From positions 3,100,001 through 3,164,000 of the forward strand of contig NZ_CP053439.1 of the NCBI RefSeq assembly GCF_000769405.2: a stretch of 64,000 bases of DNA, given 5' to 3'. The notes under the pieces were generated by a model, which saw only the letters and a program-made list of their open reading frames with translations, made no database searches and had not been told where the DNA came from. The translations under genes and the position numbers were made by a program. This DNA is from Rhizobium brockwellii. Its GTDB lineage: Bacteria; Pseudomonadota; Alphaproteobacteria; Rhizobiales; Rhizobiaceae. Shown here piece by piece: positions 1-9,516 of this stretch; within the stretch, counting starts at the first letter, position 1; each line of letters begins with the position of its first letter.

Positions 1-214
1 GCTGAAAAGCCCCGGCTTCATTACAGGCGTCTTCGTTTGCGGCTATGCGCTGTCGCGCATCTTCGTCGAATTCTTCCGCGAGCCCGACGCCCAGCTCGGT
101 TACCTCCTCGGCACGAACTGGCTGACCATGGGCATGGTGCTCTCCTCCCCGATGATCCTGCTTGGCCTCTGGGCGATGCTGCGGGCCCGCCGCCAGGCTG
201 CGCTGCAGCTCTGA
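1..214 (+). CDS. lgt: Prolipoprotein diacylglyceryl transferase, C-terminal part
   Basis: The window opens inside this gene; the last 70 codons are present in frame 2 and end at the TGA at 212-214. Lgt is the inner-membrane enzyme that moves a diacylglyceryl group from phosphatidylglycerol to the lipobox cysteine of prelipoproteins. The visible part has the family's C-terminal pattern: a membrane segment beginning [16 protein letters not shown], the conserved [15 protein letters not shown], then a last hydrophobic helix and a basic tail (ARRQAALQL). The next gene starts 16 bases downstream on the same strand, so the two probably share a transcript. The 5' part lies outside the window. Confidence 0.93.
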   Translation, partial: LKSPGFITGVFVCGYALSRIFVEFFREPDAQLGYLLGTNWLTMGMVLSSPMILLGLWAMLRARRQAALQL

Positions 215-230
215 AACGGCAGGACGCGAC

Positions 231-1331
231 ATGACCACCGCTCTAGGCGAAAAGATCAAGGCGATTATCCAGGCCAACGGCCCGATCAGCGTCACCGATT
301 ATTTCTCGCTTTGCCTCGCAGACCCCGAACACGGCTATTACCGCACCCGCGAGCCCTTCGGCCGATCCGGTGATTTCGTCACCGCGCCCGAGGTCAGCCA
401 GATCTTCGGCGAAATGATCGGCGTCTTCATCGTCCATGCGTGGCAGCGTCACGGCACACCGACAGGCGTCCGCCTCGTCGAGATCGGCCCCGGCCGCGGC
501 ACCATGATATCAGACATGCTGCGCGTCATCTCCCGCATCGCTCCACCGCTTTTCGACGCCATGACCGTGCATCTCGTCGAAACCAGCGAGCGGCTGCGCG
601 ACGTCCAGAGCCAGACGCTCGAATCCCAGGGCGAGAAGATCACTTGGCATAATGGCTTCGACGAGGTGCCGCCCGGCTTCACGCTGATTGCCGCCAACGA
701 ACTCTTCGACGCCATCCCCATCCGCCAGTTCGTCCGCATGCCGACGGGTTTCCGTGAGCGCATGGTCGGCATCGATGCCGATGGTGAGCTGACATTCGCC
801 GCCGGCGTCGCCGGCCTCGACCCCACGCTTCTTCCCGAACCGGTGCAGAACCTGCCGGTCGGCACACTCTTCGAGATCTCGCCTGCCCGCCAGGCGGTGA
901 TGATGGCGATCTGCGAGCGGCTGCGCGCCTTTGGCGGCACCGCGCTTACGATCGACTACGGCCATCTCGTCACCGGCTTCGGCGATACGCTGCAGGCCGT
1001 GCGCATGCATGAATTCGACCCGCCGCTCGCCCATCCAGGTGAATCCGATCTGACGAGCCATGTCGACTTCCAGCAGCTCGCCGAAACGGCGCTTGCGGCC
1101 GGCCTCCATCTGAACGGCGCCCTGCACCAAGGTGATTTTCTGACCGGCCTCGGCATCCTCGAGCGCGCAACCGCTCTCGGCCGTGATCGCGAGCCGCACA
1201 CCCAGCAGGTCATTCAGGCGGCGGTCGAAAGGCTTGCCGGCGCCGGTGAAGGCCGGATGGGCGAACTCTTCAAGGTGATGGCGGTCTCCTATCCTGCCAT
1301 CGATCTCATGCCCTTTCGTCCGGTGGATTGA
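231..1331 (+). CDS. MidA/NDUFAF7-family SAM-dependent methyltransferase
   Basis: A 366-residue protein of the DUF185/MidA family, whose mitochondrial member NDUFAF7 methylates an arginine of a complex I subunit. That target is family knowledge and is not shown here. The S-adenosylmethionine motif I is clear at about residues 90-105 (LVEIGPGRGTMISDML), followed by HLVETSERL and the family motif AANELFDAIPIRQF near residue 165. The reading frame is open upstream to 162, but the ATG at 231 is preferred: it leaves a normal N-terminus (MTTALGEKIKAII) and sits 16 bases after lgt. The position between lgt and pgeF is typical of rhizobia. Confidence 0.92.
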   Translation: MTTALGEKIKAIIQANGPISVTDYFSLCLADPEHGYYRTREPFGRSGDFVTAPEVSQIFGEMIGVFIVHAWQRHGTPTGVRLVEIGPGRGTMISDMLRVISRIAPPLFDAMTVHLVETSERLRDVQSQTLESQGEKITWHNGFDEVPPGFTLIAANELFDAIPIRQFVRMPTGFRERMVGIDADGELTFAAGVAGLDPTLLPEPVQNLPVGTLFEISPARQAVMMAICERLRAFGGTALTIDYGHLVTGFGDTLQAVRMHEFDPPLAHPGESDLTSHVDFQQLAETALAAGLHLNGALHQGDFLTGLGILERATALGRDREPHTQQVIQAAVERLAGAGEGRMGELFKVMAVSYPAIDLMPFRPVD

Positions 1332-1442
1332 CAGGGCGCACGCGGCTGGTTCAACATCCGCCCGAAACAAGAACTTGAAGCGCGCCGCATATGCGATGCG
1401 CTTGGGATAATAACAAACCCCTCGAAAACCCCGGAATCACAG

Positions 1443-2237
1443 ATGCAGGACGCGGCCTCTCCCGCACCGATTGAAAGCGTGCTGCTCAACCAAGCGGCGG
1501 GCGCCACGATCCGGCACGGTTATTTCACTCGGGCCGGCGGCGTTTCCGAAGGGATGTATCGTGGCCTCAATGTCGGCCTCGGCTCCAGCGACGAACGCGA
1601 CAAGGTTCTGGAAAATCGCCGTCGCGTCGCCGCCTGGTTCGGCTTGCCGATCGAGCGGCTGGCAACGGTGCATCAGGTCCATTCCCCCGATGTCGTGACG
1701 ATCGGCGCCGACTATGACGGCATCCGCCCCGACGCCGATGCAATGGTGACGGCAGCCCCTGGTATTGTGCTTGGCGTGCTTGCCGCCGATTGCGGGCCGA
1801 TCCTGTTTGCTGACCCGGATAATCGCGTCATCGGCGCTGCCCATGCCGGCTGGAAGGGCGCGTTGACGGGCGTGCTCGAAAATACCATCGCCGCCATGGA
1901 GGCGCTGGGTGCGGACCGCGCTCGCATCGTCGCCTGCCTCGGCCCCTCGATCAGCCAGGCAAGTTATGAGGTCGGTCCCGAATTCGTCGAGCGTTTCGTC
2001 GCCGAAAACCCGGACGACGAGCGCTTTTTCGTGCCTTCCGCAACGCCCGGCCACGCCATGTTCGACCTGCCGGCGCTGACCGTCGACCGGCTGACGAAAG
2101 CCGGCGTGCGGGCCGAAAGCCTCGGCCTCTGCACTTATCCGGACAATGAGCGCTTCTTTTCCTACCGCAGGACGACACATCGCAAGGAGCCGGATTACGG
2201 CCGCCAGATTTCCGCGATATCAATTAGGGAGACTTGA
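1443..2237 (+). CDS. pgeF: Purine nucleoside phosphorylase / laccase-domain protein (YfiH family)
   Basis: 264 residues, the usual length of the YfiH (DUF152, Cu-oxidase_4) family. Members were once called polyphenol oxidases and are now known as zinc-dependent purine nucleoside phosphorylases, some with a role in peptidoglycan quality control. The metal and catalytic motifs are visible: ATVHQVHSPDV near residue 78, LAADCGPILFADP near 112 and GAAHAGWKGALTGVLE near 130. It starts 111 bases after the methyltransferase gene. Its stop (2235-2237) lies just before the next gene, so translation of the two may be coupled. The exact in vivo substrate is not deducible here. Confidence 0.92.
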   Translation: MQDAASPAPIESVLLNQAAGATIRHGYFTRAGGVSEGMYRGLNVGLGSSDERDKVLENRRRVAAWFGLPIERLATVHQVHSPDVVTIGADYDGIRPDADAMVTAAPGIVLGVLAADCGPILFADPDNRVIGAAHAGWKGALTGVLENTIAAMEALGADRARIVACLGPSISQASYEVGPEFVERFVAENPDDERFFVPSATPGHAMFDLPALTVDRLTKAGVRAESLGLCTYPDNERFFSYRRTTHRKEPDYGRQISAISIRET

Positions 2238-2242
2238 GCAGA

Positions 2243-3394
2243 ATGGCACTGCACTTCGAAAAGGCCGAATTCGCAAGCCGGCTTGCGCGCCTCACCGAGA
2301 AGATGAAGGAAGAAAAGCTCGACGCCTTGCTGCTTTTTGCCCAGGAAAGCATGTACTGGCTGACCGGCTACGACACCTTCGGCTACTGCTTCTTCCAGAC
2401 GCTGGTCGTCAAGAGTGACGGCACCATGGCGCTGATCACTCGCTCGGCCGATCTTCGCCAGGCCAGACATACCTCAATCCTCGAGGACATCCATATCTGG
2501 GTCGACCGGGTCAACGCCGACCCGACGCTCGACCTGAAGAACCTGCTGGTCGAGATGGATCTGCTCGGCGCCCGCATCGGTGTCGAATACGATACCCACG
2601 GCATGACCGGCCGCGTCGCCCGCCTGCTCGACGCGCAATTGACCACCTTCGGCCAGATCGTCGACGCCTCCTACCTCGTCAGCCGCCTGCGCCTGATCAA
2701 GAGCCCGACGGAGGTCGCCTATGTCGAACGTGCCGCCGTTCTCGCCGACGATGCGCTCGATGCTGCGATCCGCCTGACAAAACCCGGCGCCGACGAGGCC
2801 GATATCCTCGCCGCCATGCAGGGTGCAATCTTTTCCGGTGGTGGCGACTATCCGGCCAACGAGTTTATCATCGGCTCCGGCGCCGACGCGCTGCTCTGCC
2901 GCTACAAGGCCGGCCGCCGCAAGCTCGACGCCAACGACCAGCTGACGCTCGAATGGGCCGGCGCCTATGCGCATTACCATGCCGCCATGATGCGCACGAT
3001 CGTTATCGGCGAGCCGACGCATCGCCACCGCGAGCTTTACAACGCCTGCCGCGAAACCATCGAGGCGATCGAGACTGTGCTGAAGCCCGGCCAGACCTTC
3101 GGCGATGTCTTCGACATGCATGCCAGGATCATCGACGAGCGCGGCCTGGCCCGCCACCGGCTGAATGCCTGCGGTTATTCGCTCGGCGCCCGCTTCTCGC
3201 CCTCCTGGATGGAGCATCAGATGTTCCATGTCGGCAATCCGCAACCGATCGAGCCGAACATGTCGCTCTTCGTGCACATGATTATCGCCGATTCCGATAC
3301 GGGCACGGCGATGACGCTCGGCCAGACTTATCTGACGACAGCGGATGCGCCGCGCGCACTATCCCGCCATCCGCTCGATTTCATCGGGCTCTGA
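2243..3394 (+). CDS. M24-fold protein (creatinase / Xaa-Pro peptidase-like) lacking metal ligands
   Basis: 383 residues with the two-part layout of the M24 'pita-bread' family: an N-terminal creatinase-N domain (about 1-130, QESMYWLTGYDTFGY) and a C-terminal catalytic-fold domain (about 140-375). True metallopeptidases of this fold carry Asp, Asp, His, Glu and Glu metal ligands. Here the matching stretches read LEWAGAYAHYHAAMMRT and GYSLGARFSPSWMEHQM, and the final Glu region reads LFVHM, so the ligands look absent. This resembles metal-free members such as creatinase, and a C-N hydrolase role is more likely than a peptidase. A TTG at 2234 overlaps the pgeF stop; the ATG at 2243 is preferred. 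Confidence 0.85.
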   Translation: MALHFEKAEFASRLARLTEKMKEEKLDALLLFAQESMYWLTGYDTFGYCFFQTLVVKSDGTMALITRSADLRQARHTSILEDIHIWVDRVNADPTLDLKNLLVEMDLLGARIGVEYDTHGMTGRVARLLDAQLTTFGQIVDASYLVSRLRLIKSPTEVAYVERAAVLADDALDAAIRLTKPGADEADILAAMQGAIFSGGGDYPANEFIIGSGADALLCRYKAGRRKLDANDQLTLEWAGAYAHYHAAMMRTIVIGEPTHRHRELYNACRETIEAIETVLKPGQTFGDVFDMHARIIDERGLARHRLNACGYSLGARFSPSWMEHQMFHVGNPQPIEPNMSLFVHMIIADSDTGTAMTLGQTYLTTADAPRALSRHPLDFIGL

Positions 3395-3426
3395 CGGGTG
3401 AGAATCCGGAATTGACAGACGACCGT

Positions 3427-3452
3427 CCCCACCCGCATAAATTCGGGTGGGG
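3427..3452 (+). terminator. Hairpin after the M24-family gene
   Basis: A perfect 9-bp stem (CCCCACCCG, 3427-3435, with CGGGTGGGG, 3444-3452) around an 8-base loop, 33 bases after the stop of the M24-family gene. No T-run follows, so efficient intrinsic termination is uncertain. It marks the likely end of the lgt-midA-pgeF-M24 transcript. Confidence 0.5.
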
Positions 3453-3485
3453 CTGATTGCGATTGCGGGAAGGACGGATCAAGGG

Positions 3486-4307
3486 ATGACGCGAGCTGCG
3501 ATTGTGCCCACGCTCCTGTTCGTCATGGCTCTGCTGACCGCCTGCAATACTACCGATGCACTGACACCGCAGGTCGATATCGGCGATTCCTCCGGCCGCG
3601 CGTCATCGAGCCCGGTGACGCAGAGCGAAGCCGAGCGTTTGGCGGGCACCCGCCAACCGGGTTTCTCGGGAAGCTCGCAGCAGGGCGGCTACCATCCAGC
3701 CTATGATCAGTCGCAGCAGGCCTATCGGCCCGGCACCGGAGCGGCGCCGACGACGATGCAGGAACAGGCAGACGCCCTGTCGAGAAGCGGCTCCTCACCC
3801 GCCGCCTCTGCCCCAATCGACGGACAATCGCTGCCCCCGCCGGCGGCCAGTGGTGGACTTCCCGCACAGCCGGCTCCACCGGGCGAGGCGCAACAGCCGC
3901 AGCAGACCGCCGCCCTCCCCTCCAATTCCCCCTCCGTTCGCGGCAGTACCGTGCGCTTCCTGCCGATCATCGGCGCGCCGGTGCAAGCCGTGACACCGCT
4001 CTCGCGCCAGCTCGGCACCGAGGCACGCGCGCACGGCCTTTCCATCAAGAGCTCGACCGATGCGAGCAGCGATTACATCCTTAAAGGCTATCTCTCCGCC
4101 TTCAGCGACGACGGCAAGGTTACCGTGGTCTATGTCTGGGACGTTCTCGACGGCGGCGGCGCTCGCCTGCACCGTATCCAGGGGCAAGAGAGTGTGCCGA
4201 CGGCCGCAGCCGATCCCTGGGCGGGCGTTCCAGCCTCGGTGATGCAGCAAATCGGCTCAAAAACCATCGCGGAATTCTCCTCTTGGCGGCAGACTCAAGG
4301 CGGTTAG
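3486..4307 (+). CDS. Putative lipoprotein with Pro/Gln/Ser-rich linker
   Basis: 273 residues. The N-terminus MTRAAIVPTLLFVMALLTAC is a lipoprotein signal with lipobox LTAC, so Cys20 should be lipidated. A low-complexity region follows (about 50-155: repeated Q, S, P, G), as in a periplasmic tether. The C-terminal globular part (about 165-270) contains VRFLPIIGAPVQAVTPLSRQLGTEA and YILKGYLSAFSDDGKVTVVYVWDVLD, a conserved rhizobial pattern of unknown function. The ATG at 3486 is chosen because it begins the signal peptide; the frame is open to 3447. It stands alone between a hairpin and the prs upstream region. No enzymatic motif was recognised. Confidence 0.8.
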   Translation: MTRAAIVPTLLFVMALLTACNTTDALTPQVDIGDSSGRASSSPVTQSEAERLAGTRQPGFSGSSQQGGYHPAYDQSQQAYRPGTGAAPTTMQEQADALSRSGSSPAASAPIDGQSLPPPAASGGLPAQPAPPGEAQQPQQTAALPSNSPSVRGSTVRFLPIIGAPVQAVTPLSRQLGTEARAHGLSIKSSTDASSDYILKGYLSAFSDDGKVTVVYVWDVLDGGGARLHRIQGQESVPTAAADPWAGVPASVMQQIGSKTIAEFSSWRQTQGG

Positions 4308-4412
4308 TCACAAACTTTTTGCAAATATAGGAGCCTGTGGCGCCTTTGCCCTTGCATTCACGGGGAAGCTGACTAAAAAGCGCGGCTATCAGCGCATAAC
4401 AGGCGGACCAAA

Positions 4413-5345
4413 ATGAAGGTTTTCGCAGGCAATTCGAACCGGCAACTCGCCGAAGCGATCTGCAACTATCTCAATGTTCCCTTGGGGAAAGCCAGTGTTC
4501 GAAGGTTTGCCGATCAGGAAATCTTCGTGGAAATCCAGGAAAATGTGCGCGGTGAGGATGTTTTCCTCGTGCAGCCGACTGCCTTTCCTGCCAACGACCA
4601 TCTGATGGAACTGCTGATCATGATCGACGCGATGCGTCGTTCGTCAGCCCGCCGCATCACCGCCGTCCTACCCTATTTCGGCTATGCCCGTCAGGATCGC
4701 CGAGCCTCCGGCCGCACGCCGATCTCCGCCAAACTGGTCGCAAACCTCATTACCGAAGCCGGCGCCGACCGCGTCATGACGCTCGATCTCCATGCCGGGC
4801 AGATCCAGGGCTTCTTCGATATCCCGACCGATAACCTCTTTGCCATGCCCGTGCTGACCCGCGACATCAAGAGCCACTATGACCTCAGCAACGTCGTGGT
4901 CGTCTCGCCCGACGTCGGCGGCGTGGTTCGCGCCCGCGCGCTCGCGAAGCGGCTGGACTGTCTTCTGGCCATCGTCGACAAGCGTCGCGATCGGCCGGGT
5001 GAATCCGAAGTCATGAACATCATCGGCGACATTGCCGGCAAGGACTGCCTGCTGATCGACGATATCGTCGATTCCGGCGGCACGCTCTGCAATGCGGCCG
5101 ACGCGATGCTGTCCAAGGGCGCATCCAGCGTCACCGCCTATATCACCCACGGCGTTCTCTCCGGCGGCGCGGTCACCCGCGTCACCTCCTCGAAGCTGCG
5201 CGAACTCGTCATCACGGATTCCATCCAGCCGACCACCGCTGTGCTATCGGCCCACAATATCCGCGTCGTAACGACGGCGCCGCTGATCGGCGAAGCCATC
5301 AGCCGAACGGCTCAGGAAGAGTCCGTCTCCAGCCTCTTCGATTAA
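4413..5345 (+). CDS. prs: Ribose-phosphate pyrophosphokinase
   Basis: 310 residues, the full length of bacterial class I PRPP synthetase. It makes 5-phosphoribosyl-1-pyrophosphate from ribose-5-phosphate and ATP, feeding purine, pyrimidine, histidine, tryptophan and NAD synthesis. Visible motifs are [26 protein letters not shown], the flexible-loop region [32 protein letters not shown], and the PRPP-binding loop [15 protein letters not shown] near residue 215. The start is supported by the conserved [16 protein letters not shown]. The gene appears monocistronic, with about 105 bases of upstream non-coding sequence and an intrinsic hairpin right after the stop. Confidence 0.97.
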   Translation: MKVFAGNSNRQLAEAICNYLNVPLGKASVRRFADQEIFVEIQENVRGEDVFLVQPTAFPANDHLMELLIMIDAMRRSSARRITAVLPYFGYARQDRRASGRTPISAKLVANLITEAGADRVMTLDLHAGQIQGFFDIPTDNLFAMPVLTRDIKSHYDLSNVVVVSPDVGGVVRARALAKRLDCLLAIVDKRRDRPGESEVMNIIGDIAGKDCLLIDDIVDSGGTLCNAADAMLSKGASSVTAYITHGVLSGGAVTRVTSSKLRELVITDSIQPTTAVLSAHNIRVVTTAPLIGEAISRTAQEESVSSLFD

Positions 5346-5372
5346 AAAGAGCCGGCGTTCGACCGGCTCTTT
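5346..5372 (+). terminator. prs terminator hairpin
   Basis: A perfect 10-bp stem (AAAGAGCCGG, 5346-5355, with CCGGCTCTTT, 5363-5372) with a 7-base loop starts at the base after the prs stop codon. It ends in a short T-run. It is A/T-flanked on both sides and could work in either direction. Confidence 0.85.
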
Positions 5373-5538
5373 CAATTTCTGCATCAGATGAACCAAGCCA
5401 TTGCCTGGCATGCTCTCCGAGCCGCATGAATTGCTGGCCGTTGATTGTCGCGGAGCCGCCTTCGTTAACAACGAAAGCCCCGAATAAACCGCCGTCCCGA
5501 TCGTTGGTCTCGCGAAGCTTGTGACCTACGGCGCAAAA

Positions 5539-5559
5539 AAGCCGGCACAGGGCCGGCTT
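5539..5559 (-). terminator. Terminator of the minus-strand secreted-protein gene
   Basis: Stem AAGCCGGC (5539-5546) with GCCGGCTT (5552-5559). Read on the minus strand it is followed by a run of T (complement of 5535-5540), as expected for an intrinsic terminator about 30 bases after the stop of the gene ending at 5590. The stretch 5373-5535 between the two terminators holds no gene I can support. Confidence 0.8.
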
Positions 5560-5589
5560 CCTTTCATTTCTGATCCCAATTGATAACGC

Positions 5590-7134
5590 TCAAGGCTGTT
5601 GCGGCGGCGCAGGTACAGCGTCCTGACCCTGATCCGGTTCCTGCTCCTGGTCTGGCTCCAGCCCCGGATCTTGATCCGGACCATCCGGCCCCTTGACCAC
5701 CTGCCCATTGACGGCGACTGCGCCGTCGCGGCTGACGCTGATGTCCCAGCGCGAACGGCCATCCGCATCGGTCTTGGCGAAACCCTTTACCATCATGATG
5801 CCGAAGGAAACCTGGTTGAGGTCGGGATCCGTCTTGGCAAGTTCCTGAACCGCGGCGATCGTCTTGTCGAGATCACGGGCAAGGATCGTCGCCTCCATCG
5901 AATAGTCCTTCTCTGTGTCGACCCGCCCCTCGATCTTGCCCGTTACGTCGACGTCGTAGACATCGGACTTGGCGCTGACCTTCGGAAACTCGACGGCGAG
6001 CCGTCCGTCGCGGAAGAGCTTCTTGCTCATCTCCTCGCCGCTCGTCTCCGGCGCCTTGTCATTGAAATCCATCGCCATGAGGGCTTCGCCAAAGGTGGCG
6101 AAATCCAGATTCGGCATGGCGAGTTGCAGCTCGAAGCTGGTCGGCATGAAAGGCGAATAGCTTGGCGGCATCAGCGGGCTGTCAAGGCTGATGTCCTGCG
6201 CATTCATGCCGAAGCCGAAGCGCATGGCATCGCTCGGCCCATCGATGGCCAGGTTGTAACCGAACGCCTTGACCCCGCCATTGCCCATCTGGCTGCTGAT
6301 GGTCAGATTATTGACCCCGATCGTCTCGCTGAACGAGGCAAGAATCGGGAAGGCTTCTTTCAGCATTCCCTTTATCTTACCGCTATTCTCCGGGCTTAGT
6401 TCCTTCTCCTCGAGATGGTCGAGAACGAAAAGGACGATCTCGCGGATTTGCTTGGCCGGCAGGCCGTTCACCTTGGCATCGAAATCAATCGAGTCCGCAC
6501 GGATTTCGACAGGCGGCATTTGCAGGCCGGAAACCTGCTCGACGAAAGTCGACATCGAGCCGCTGCCCGCAAAATCGATACGCCCGTTGCCGCCTGCGCT
6601 GTCCGTTGAAGTCAGCTTTTGGTCCATCCCGGCAAAGCTGGCATGGACTTCCTCGGTGTCGGACTTGCTGGCGACTTTGATGTCTTTGGCGGCGAAAGTG
6701 CCGGAGCGCAGATAGCTGATCGCCGGATCGAAGACGCCGGTGTAGACAAGTGAAGCGATGGAGTAGGAAAAATCCGTCGGCTTCTGGTCGGGGCCTTTGA
6801 AATGGCCGGAGACGTTGAGTTTGTTGTCACCTTCAATGTTCCAGAGCCCGCTGTCGAGCGGCGTAGCGAACATCGAGAACGGCGTCAGCCCGTTGATCGC
6901 GAATGCCGCCGGATCGGCCTTGGCAAGCAGCTTCGCCAGATCGTAAATGATCTCGTAGCGGGAGCCAGCCGGATTGACGGCAATCAGGCCGCTCTTCGCC
7001 AGATCCGCGGGAAGTAGTTTCGTCAGCGTGTCCTTGACCGCATTGGCGCCATCCTGATTGATCTCGACACCCTGGGCCGTGGTGACAAGGCAAAGTGCCA
7101 GCAAGCTCGTTGCCGTGACAAGTTTGAGACGCAT
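5590..7134 (-). CDS. Conserved secreted/periplasmic protein of unknown function
   Basis: 514 residues. The first 22 (MRLKLVTATSLLALCLVTTA, cut near QGVE) form a Sec signal peptide, so the protein is exported. The mature part is an alternation of short strands (for example SGKIKGMLKEAF, LTISSQMGNGGVKAFGYNLAIDGPSDAMRFGFGMNAQDISL) without a motif I recognise. The last 35 residues are low-complexity, rich in Pro, Gln, Glu and Asp (DQDPGLEPDQEQEPDQGQDAV). The overall look recalls periplasmic DUF2125-type proteins, but I cannot confirm that family. It is a single-gene unit with its own downstream terminator. Confidence 0.75.
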   Translation of the reverse strand: MRLKLVTATSLLALCLVTTAQGVEINQDGANAVKDTLTKLLPADLAKSGLIAVNPAGSRYEIIYDLAKLLAKADPAAFAINGLTPFSMFATPLDSGLWNIEGDNKLNVSGHFKGPDQKPTDFSYSIASLVYTGVFDPAISYLRSGTFAAKDIKVASKSDTEEVHASFAGMDQKLTSTDSAGGNGRIDFAGSGSMSTFVEQVSGLQMPPVEIRADSIDFDAKVNGLPAKQIREIVLFVLDHLEEKELSPENSGKIKGMLKEAFPILASFSETIGVNNLTISSQMGNGGVKAFGYNLAIDGPSDAMRFGFGMNAQDISLDSPLMPPSYSPFMPTSFELQLAMPNLDFATFGEALMAMDFNDKAPETSGEEMSKKLFRDGRLAVEFPKVSAKSDVYDVDVTGKIEGRVDTEKDYSMEATILARDLDKTIAAVQELAKTDPDLNQVSFGIMMVKGFAKTDADGRSRWDISVSRDGAVAVNGQVVKGPDGPDQDPGLEPDQEQEPDQGQDAVPAPPQQP

Positions 7135-7237
7135 AGTCCGATTTCTCCTCAGCCGCTTTTTTTAAATGCGGGCCATCCAAAGATGCGAAGCGCGCCGATG
7201 TCAACCTCAGCTGCGGCAGAGAATGGCAATTTGCCGC

Positions 7238-9322
7238 TCACGCGGCCGCGGATTTCTTCACGGCCGGCGCAAGAACCGTTTCCTGTTGTACGGCCGGCAC
7301 CTCGCCGTTGACGATCGCCTCGATGCCCGAGCGCGGTCCCGGCTTACCGAAGAGGAAGCCCTGCACCTGCAGGCAGCCTTCCCGTCGCAGGAAGTCGATA
7401 TGGTCTTCGTTTTCGACGCCTTCAGCAAGCACCGGTATGTCGAGGCTTGCGGCAAGAATGAGCGTCGAACGCACGATTGCCGCAGACTGCTTGTTGGTGA
7501 CGACGCCGTCGACGAAGGCGCGGTCGATCTTGATCTTGTCGAACGGGAAGCTCTGCAGTGTCGACAGTGACGAATAACCGGTGCCGTAATCGTCCATCGC
7601 CACCTTGACGCCGAGCGCCTTCAGCCGGCGGATGGCCTGAAGCGCATGTTGATGATCGGCGATGATGCCGGATTCGGTGATCTCGATCTCCAGTCGCGAC
7701 GCCGGCAGGCCGGTCTCAAGCAGGACCTGATGCACGATCTGCGGTAGGCGGTTGTCGCCGAGCTGCTGCGGCGCGACGTTGACGGCGATGCGCAGCGGGT
7801 TCTTCCAGGTCGCCGCTTCCGCGCAAGCGGCCCGCAGCACCCATTCACCAAGCTCAATGATAAAGCCGGTCTTCTCCGCGATCGGAATGAATTCGACGGG
7901 TGAGATGTAGCCGCGCACAGGATGTCTCCAGCGCAGGAGCACTTCCAGGCCAACGATGTCGCGCGTCACCGTGTCATTCTGCTGCTGGTAGAACAGCTCG
8001 AATTCGCCGCGCGCCAACCCCTCCCGCATCTCGCTCGCCAGCGCGTTGCGTTCGCGCGCTGCCTGGTCCATCGAGGGCTCATAGAAGCATATGCTGTTGG
8101 TCGCTGTCGATTTTGCCCGATACATGGCGATATCGGCCTGCGACAGCAGGTCGTCCAAAGTGTCCGCCTGTCCGGGATAGGTGGAGATACCGATACTGGA
8201 GCCGACGGTCAGCGCATGGCCGTTCCATTCGATCGGCCGGGCGATCTCGTCGAGCATGCGTTGTGCCAGTCCCTTGGCATCCGAACGGACGAAATAATCG
8301 CACATGACGGCCACGAACTCGTCGCCGCCGACCCGCGCCACGAACTGGCCGTTCTGCATGATCTTGGACAGCCGCTCGGCGACGGCGCGCAGCACGGCAT
8401 CGCCGGCGGCGTGGCCGTGAACGTCGTTGATTTCCTTGAAACGGTCGAGGTCGAAGGAGAGCACGGCGATATTGGCCGTCATGTCCTTCGGCTTGTTGAC
8501 CAACGCCGACAGATGCTCATTGAAGGCGGCGCGATTGGCAAGATTGGTCAGCGGGTCATGCAGCGACAGATGGCGGTAACGCTCGACGGCTGCCTGCGTC
8601 GACTGCATGTCGATGATATAGGTGGAGGCGCCCAACGCCAGGATGATGATCATGACGGCGCTGACGAGACCGGTCATGATGCCGTCCGAGATGATCTCGG
8701 TGGGTGCCGCAACAGTGGCATCCGGCAGGATCGTCAGCCCCGCCATGCCGGTGAAATGCGTGAGCACAATCGCAAGGATCAGCGAAAGGGCAGCCCCGTG
8801 GCGGCAGAAACGCGTGATCGGCCGGCCGACGCGATTGGTGGCGACCGCGCCGAACAAGCCGGCCAAGACCAGCGAGGCGACGACATAGGAGGTCTGCCAT
8901 TCGAGACGACCCTCGATCTCGTAACCGGCGATCCCGACATAGTGCATGACCGCAATGCCGAGGCCGACGATCACGCCGCCTGCCTCGATAAGCGCGCTCT
9001 TCTGCGCGATTGACGCGATGGCAAAGCCGATCATCGTCGTCGCGACGGCGGCAAACAGCGACAGCAGCGTCAGCGTCGGCTCATAGCCGTTCGCCACCGG
9101 CGTCTGGTAACCGAGCATGGCGATGAAATGCGTCGTCCAGATGGTCGAGCCGCCAACGAAACCGGAGAGAAACAGCCAGTTGGCTTTCTGCAGCCCCTGC
9201 GATCGGCGCACCCGGGTGAAGAGGCGCATCGACAGCATCGATCCGAGCACACAGATAACGGTGGCGAAGATCAGATGCGGAAGGCTGTGTTCGACGGTGA
9301 TGCAGGAAAGGACGCGCAACAT
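7238..9322 (-). CDS. MHYT-GGDEF-EAL membrane protein (cyclic-di-GMP turnover)
   Basis: 694 residues. The N-terminal 240 residues hold a seven-helix MHYT sensor (TTHFIAMLGYQTP, VMHYVGIAGYEIEG, LTHFTGMAGLTILP are its three His-containing repeats, thought to bind metal or a gas). A GGDEF domain follows (about 260-420, signature RVGGDEFVAV intact). Then comes an EAL domain (about 435-680) reading EVL instead of EAL at the signature, but with EITESG, MDDYGTGYSSLSTL and LAEGVENEDH intact. Both synthesis and breakdown of cyclic-di-GMP are possible. The frame is open to 9619, but residues before MLRVLSCITVEHSLPHL lack domain character. It is divergent from rplY. Confidence 0.9.
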   Translation of the reverse strand: MLRVLSCITVEHSLPHLIFATVICVLGSMLSMRLFTRVRRSQGLQKANWLFLSGFVGGSTIWTTHFIAMLGYQTPVANGYEPTLTLLSLFAAVATTMIGFAIASIAQKSALIEAGGVIVGLGIAVMHYVGIAGYEIEGRLEWQTSYVVASLVLAGLFGAVATNRVGRPITRFCRHGAALSLILAIVLTHFTGMAGLTILPDATVAAPTEIISDGIMTGLVSAVMIIILALGASTYIIDMQSTQAAVERYRHLSLHDPLTNLANRAAFNEHLSALVNKPKDMTANIAVLSFDLDRFKEINDVHGHAAGDAVLRAVAERLSKIMQNGQFVARVGGDEFVAVMCDYFVRSDAKGLAQRMLDEIARPIEWNGHALTVGSSIGISTYPGQADTLDDLLSQADIAMYRAKSTATNSICFYEPSMDQAARERNALASEMREGLARGEFELFYQQQNDTVTRDIVGLEVLLRWRHPVRGYISPVEFIPIAEKTGFIIELGEWVLRAACAEAATWKNPLRIAVNVAPQQLGDNRLPQIVHQVLLETGLPASRLEIEITESGIIADHQHALQAIRRLKALGVKVAMDDYGTGYSSLSTLQSFPFDKIKIDRAFVDGVVTNKQSAAIVRSTLILAASLDIPVLAEGVENEDHIDFLRREGCLQVQGFLFGKPGPRSGIEAIVNGEVPAVQQETVLAPAVKKSAAA

Positions 9323-9516
9323 GAGAGGCAACCGGCAATTGAGACGGCCCTGCTTATATTGGCGGGTAAACGCAGGATTTATTAATCGCCGCCGATTTCG
9401 TGTTCGATGGTTAAACCTTGGCGAAAGCGTGTATATGGGCAAAAAACAACCCAAATCCGCAACTTGCGTTTCCGATCGACTTATAATATAGGCCACCGGT
9501 CCGTGTAGACACCCTT

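Noticed and set aside
1332..1442. Promoter before pgeF (TTGAAG ... GATAAT)
   Set aside because: The spacing between the two boxes is wrong (25 bases), so no promoter is called.
5342..5535. Open minus-strand frame (GLFGAFVVNEGGSATINGQQF...) between prs and the secreted-protein gene
   Set aside because: It has no start codon or ribosome-binding site, runs into the end of prs and lies between two terminators. It might be a gene remnant, but there is no support beyond openness.
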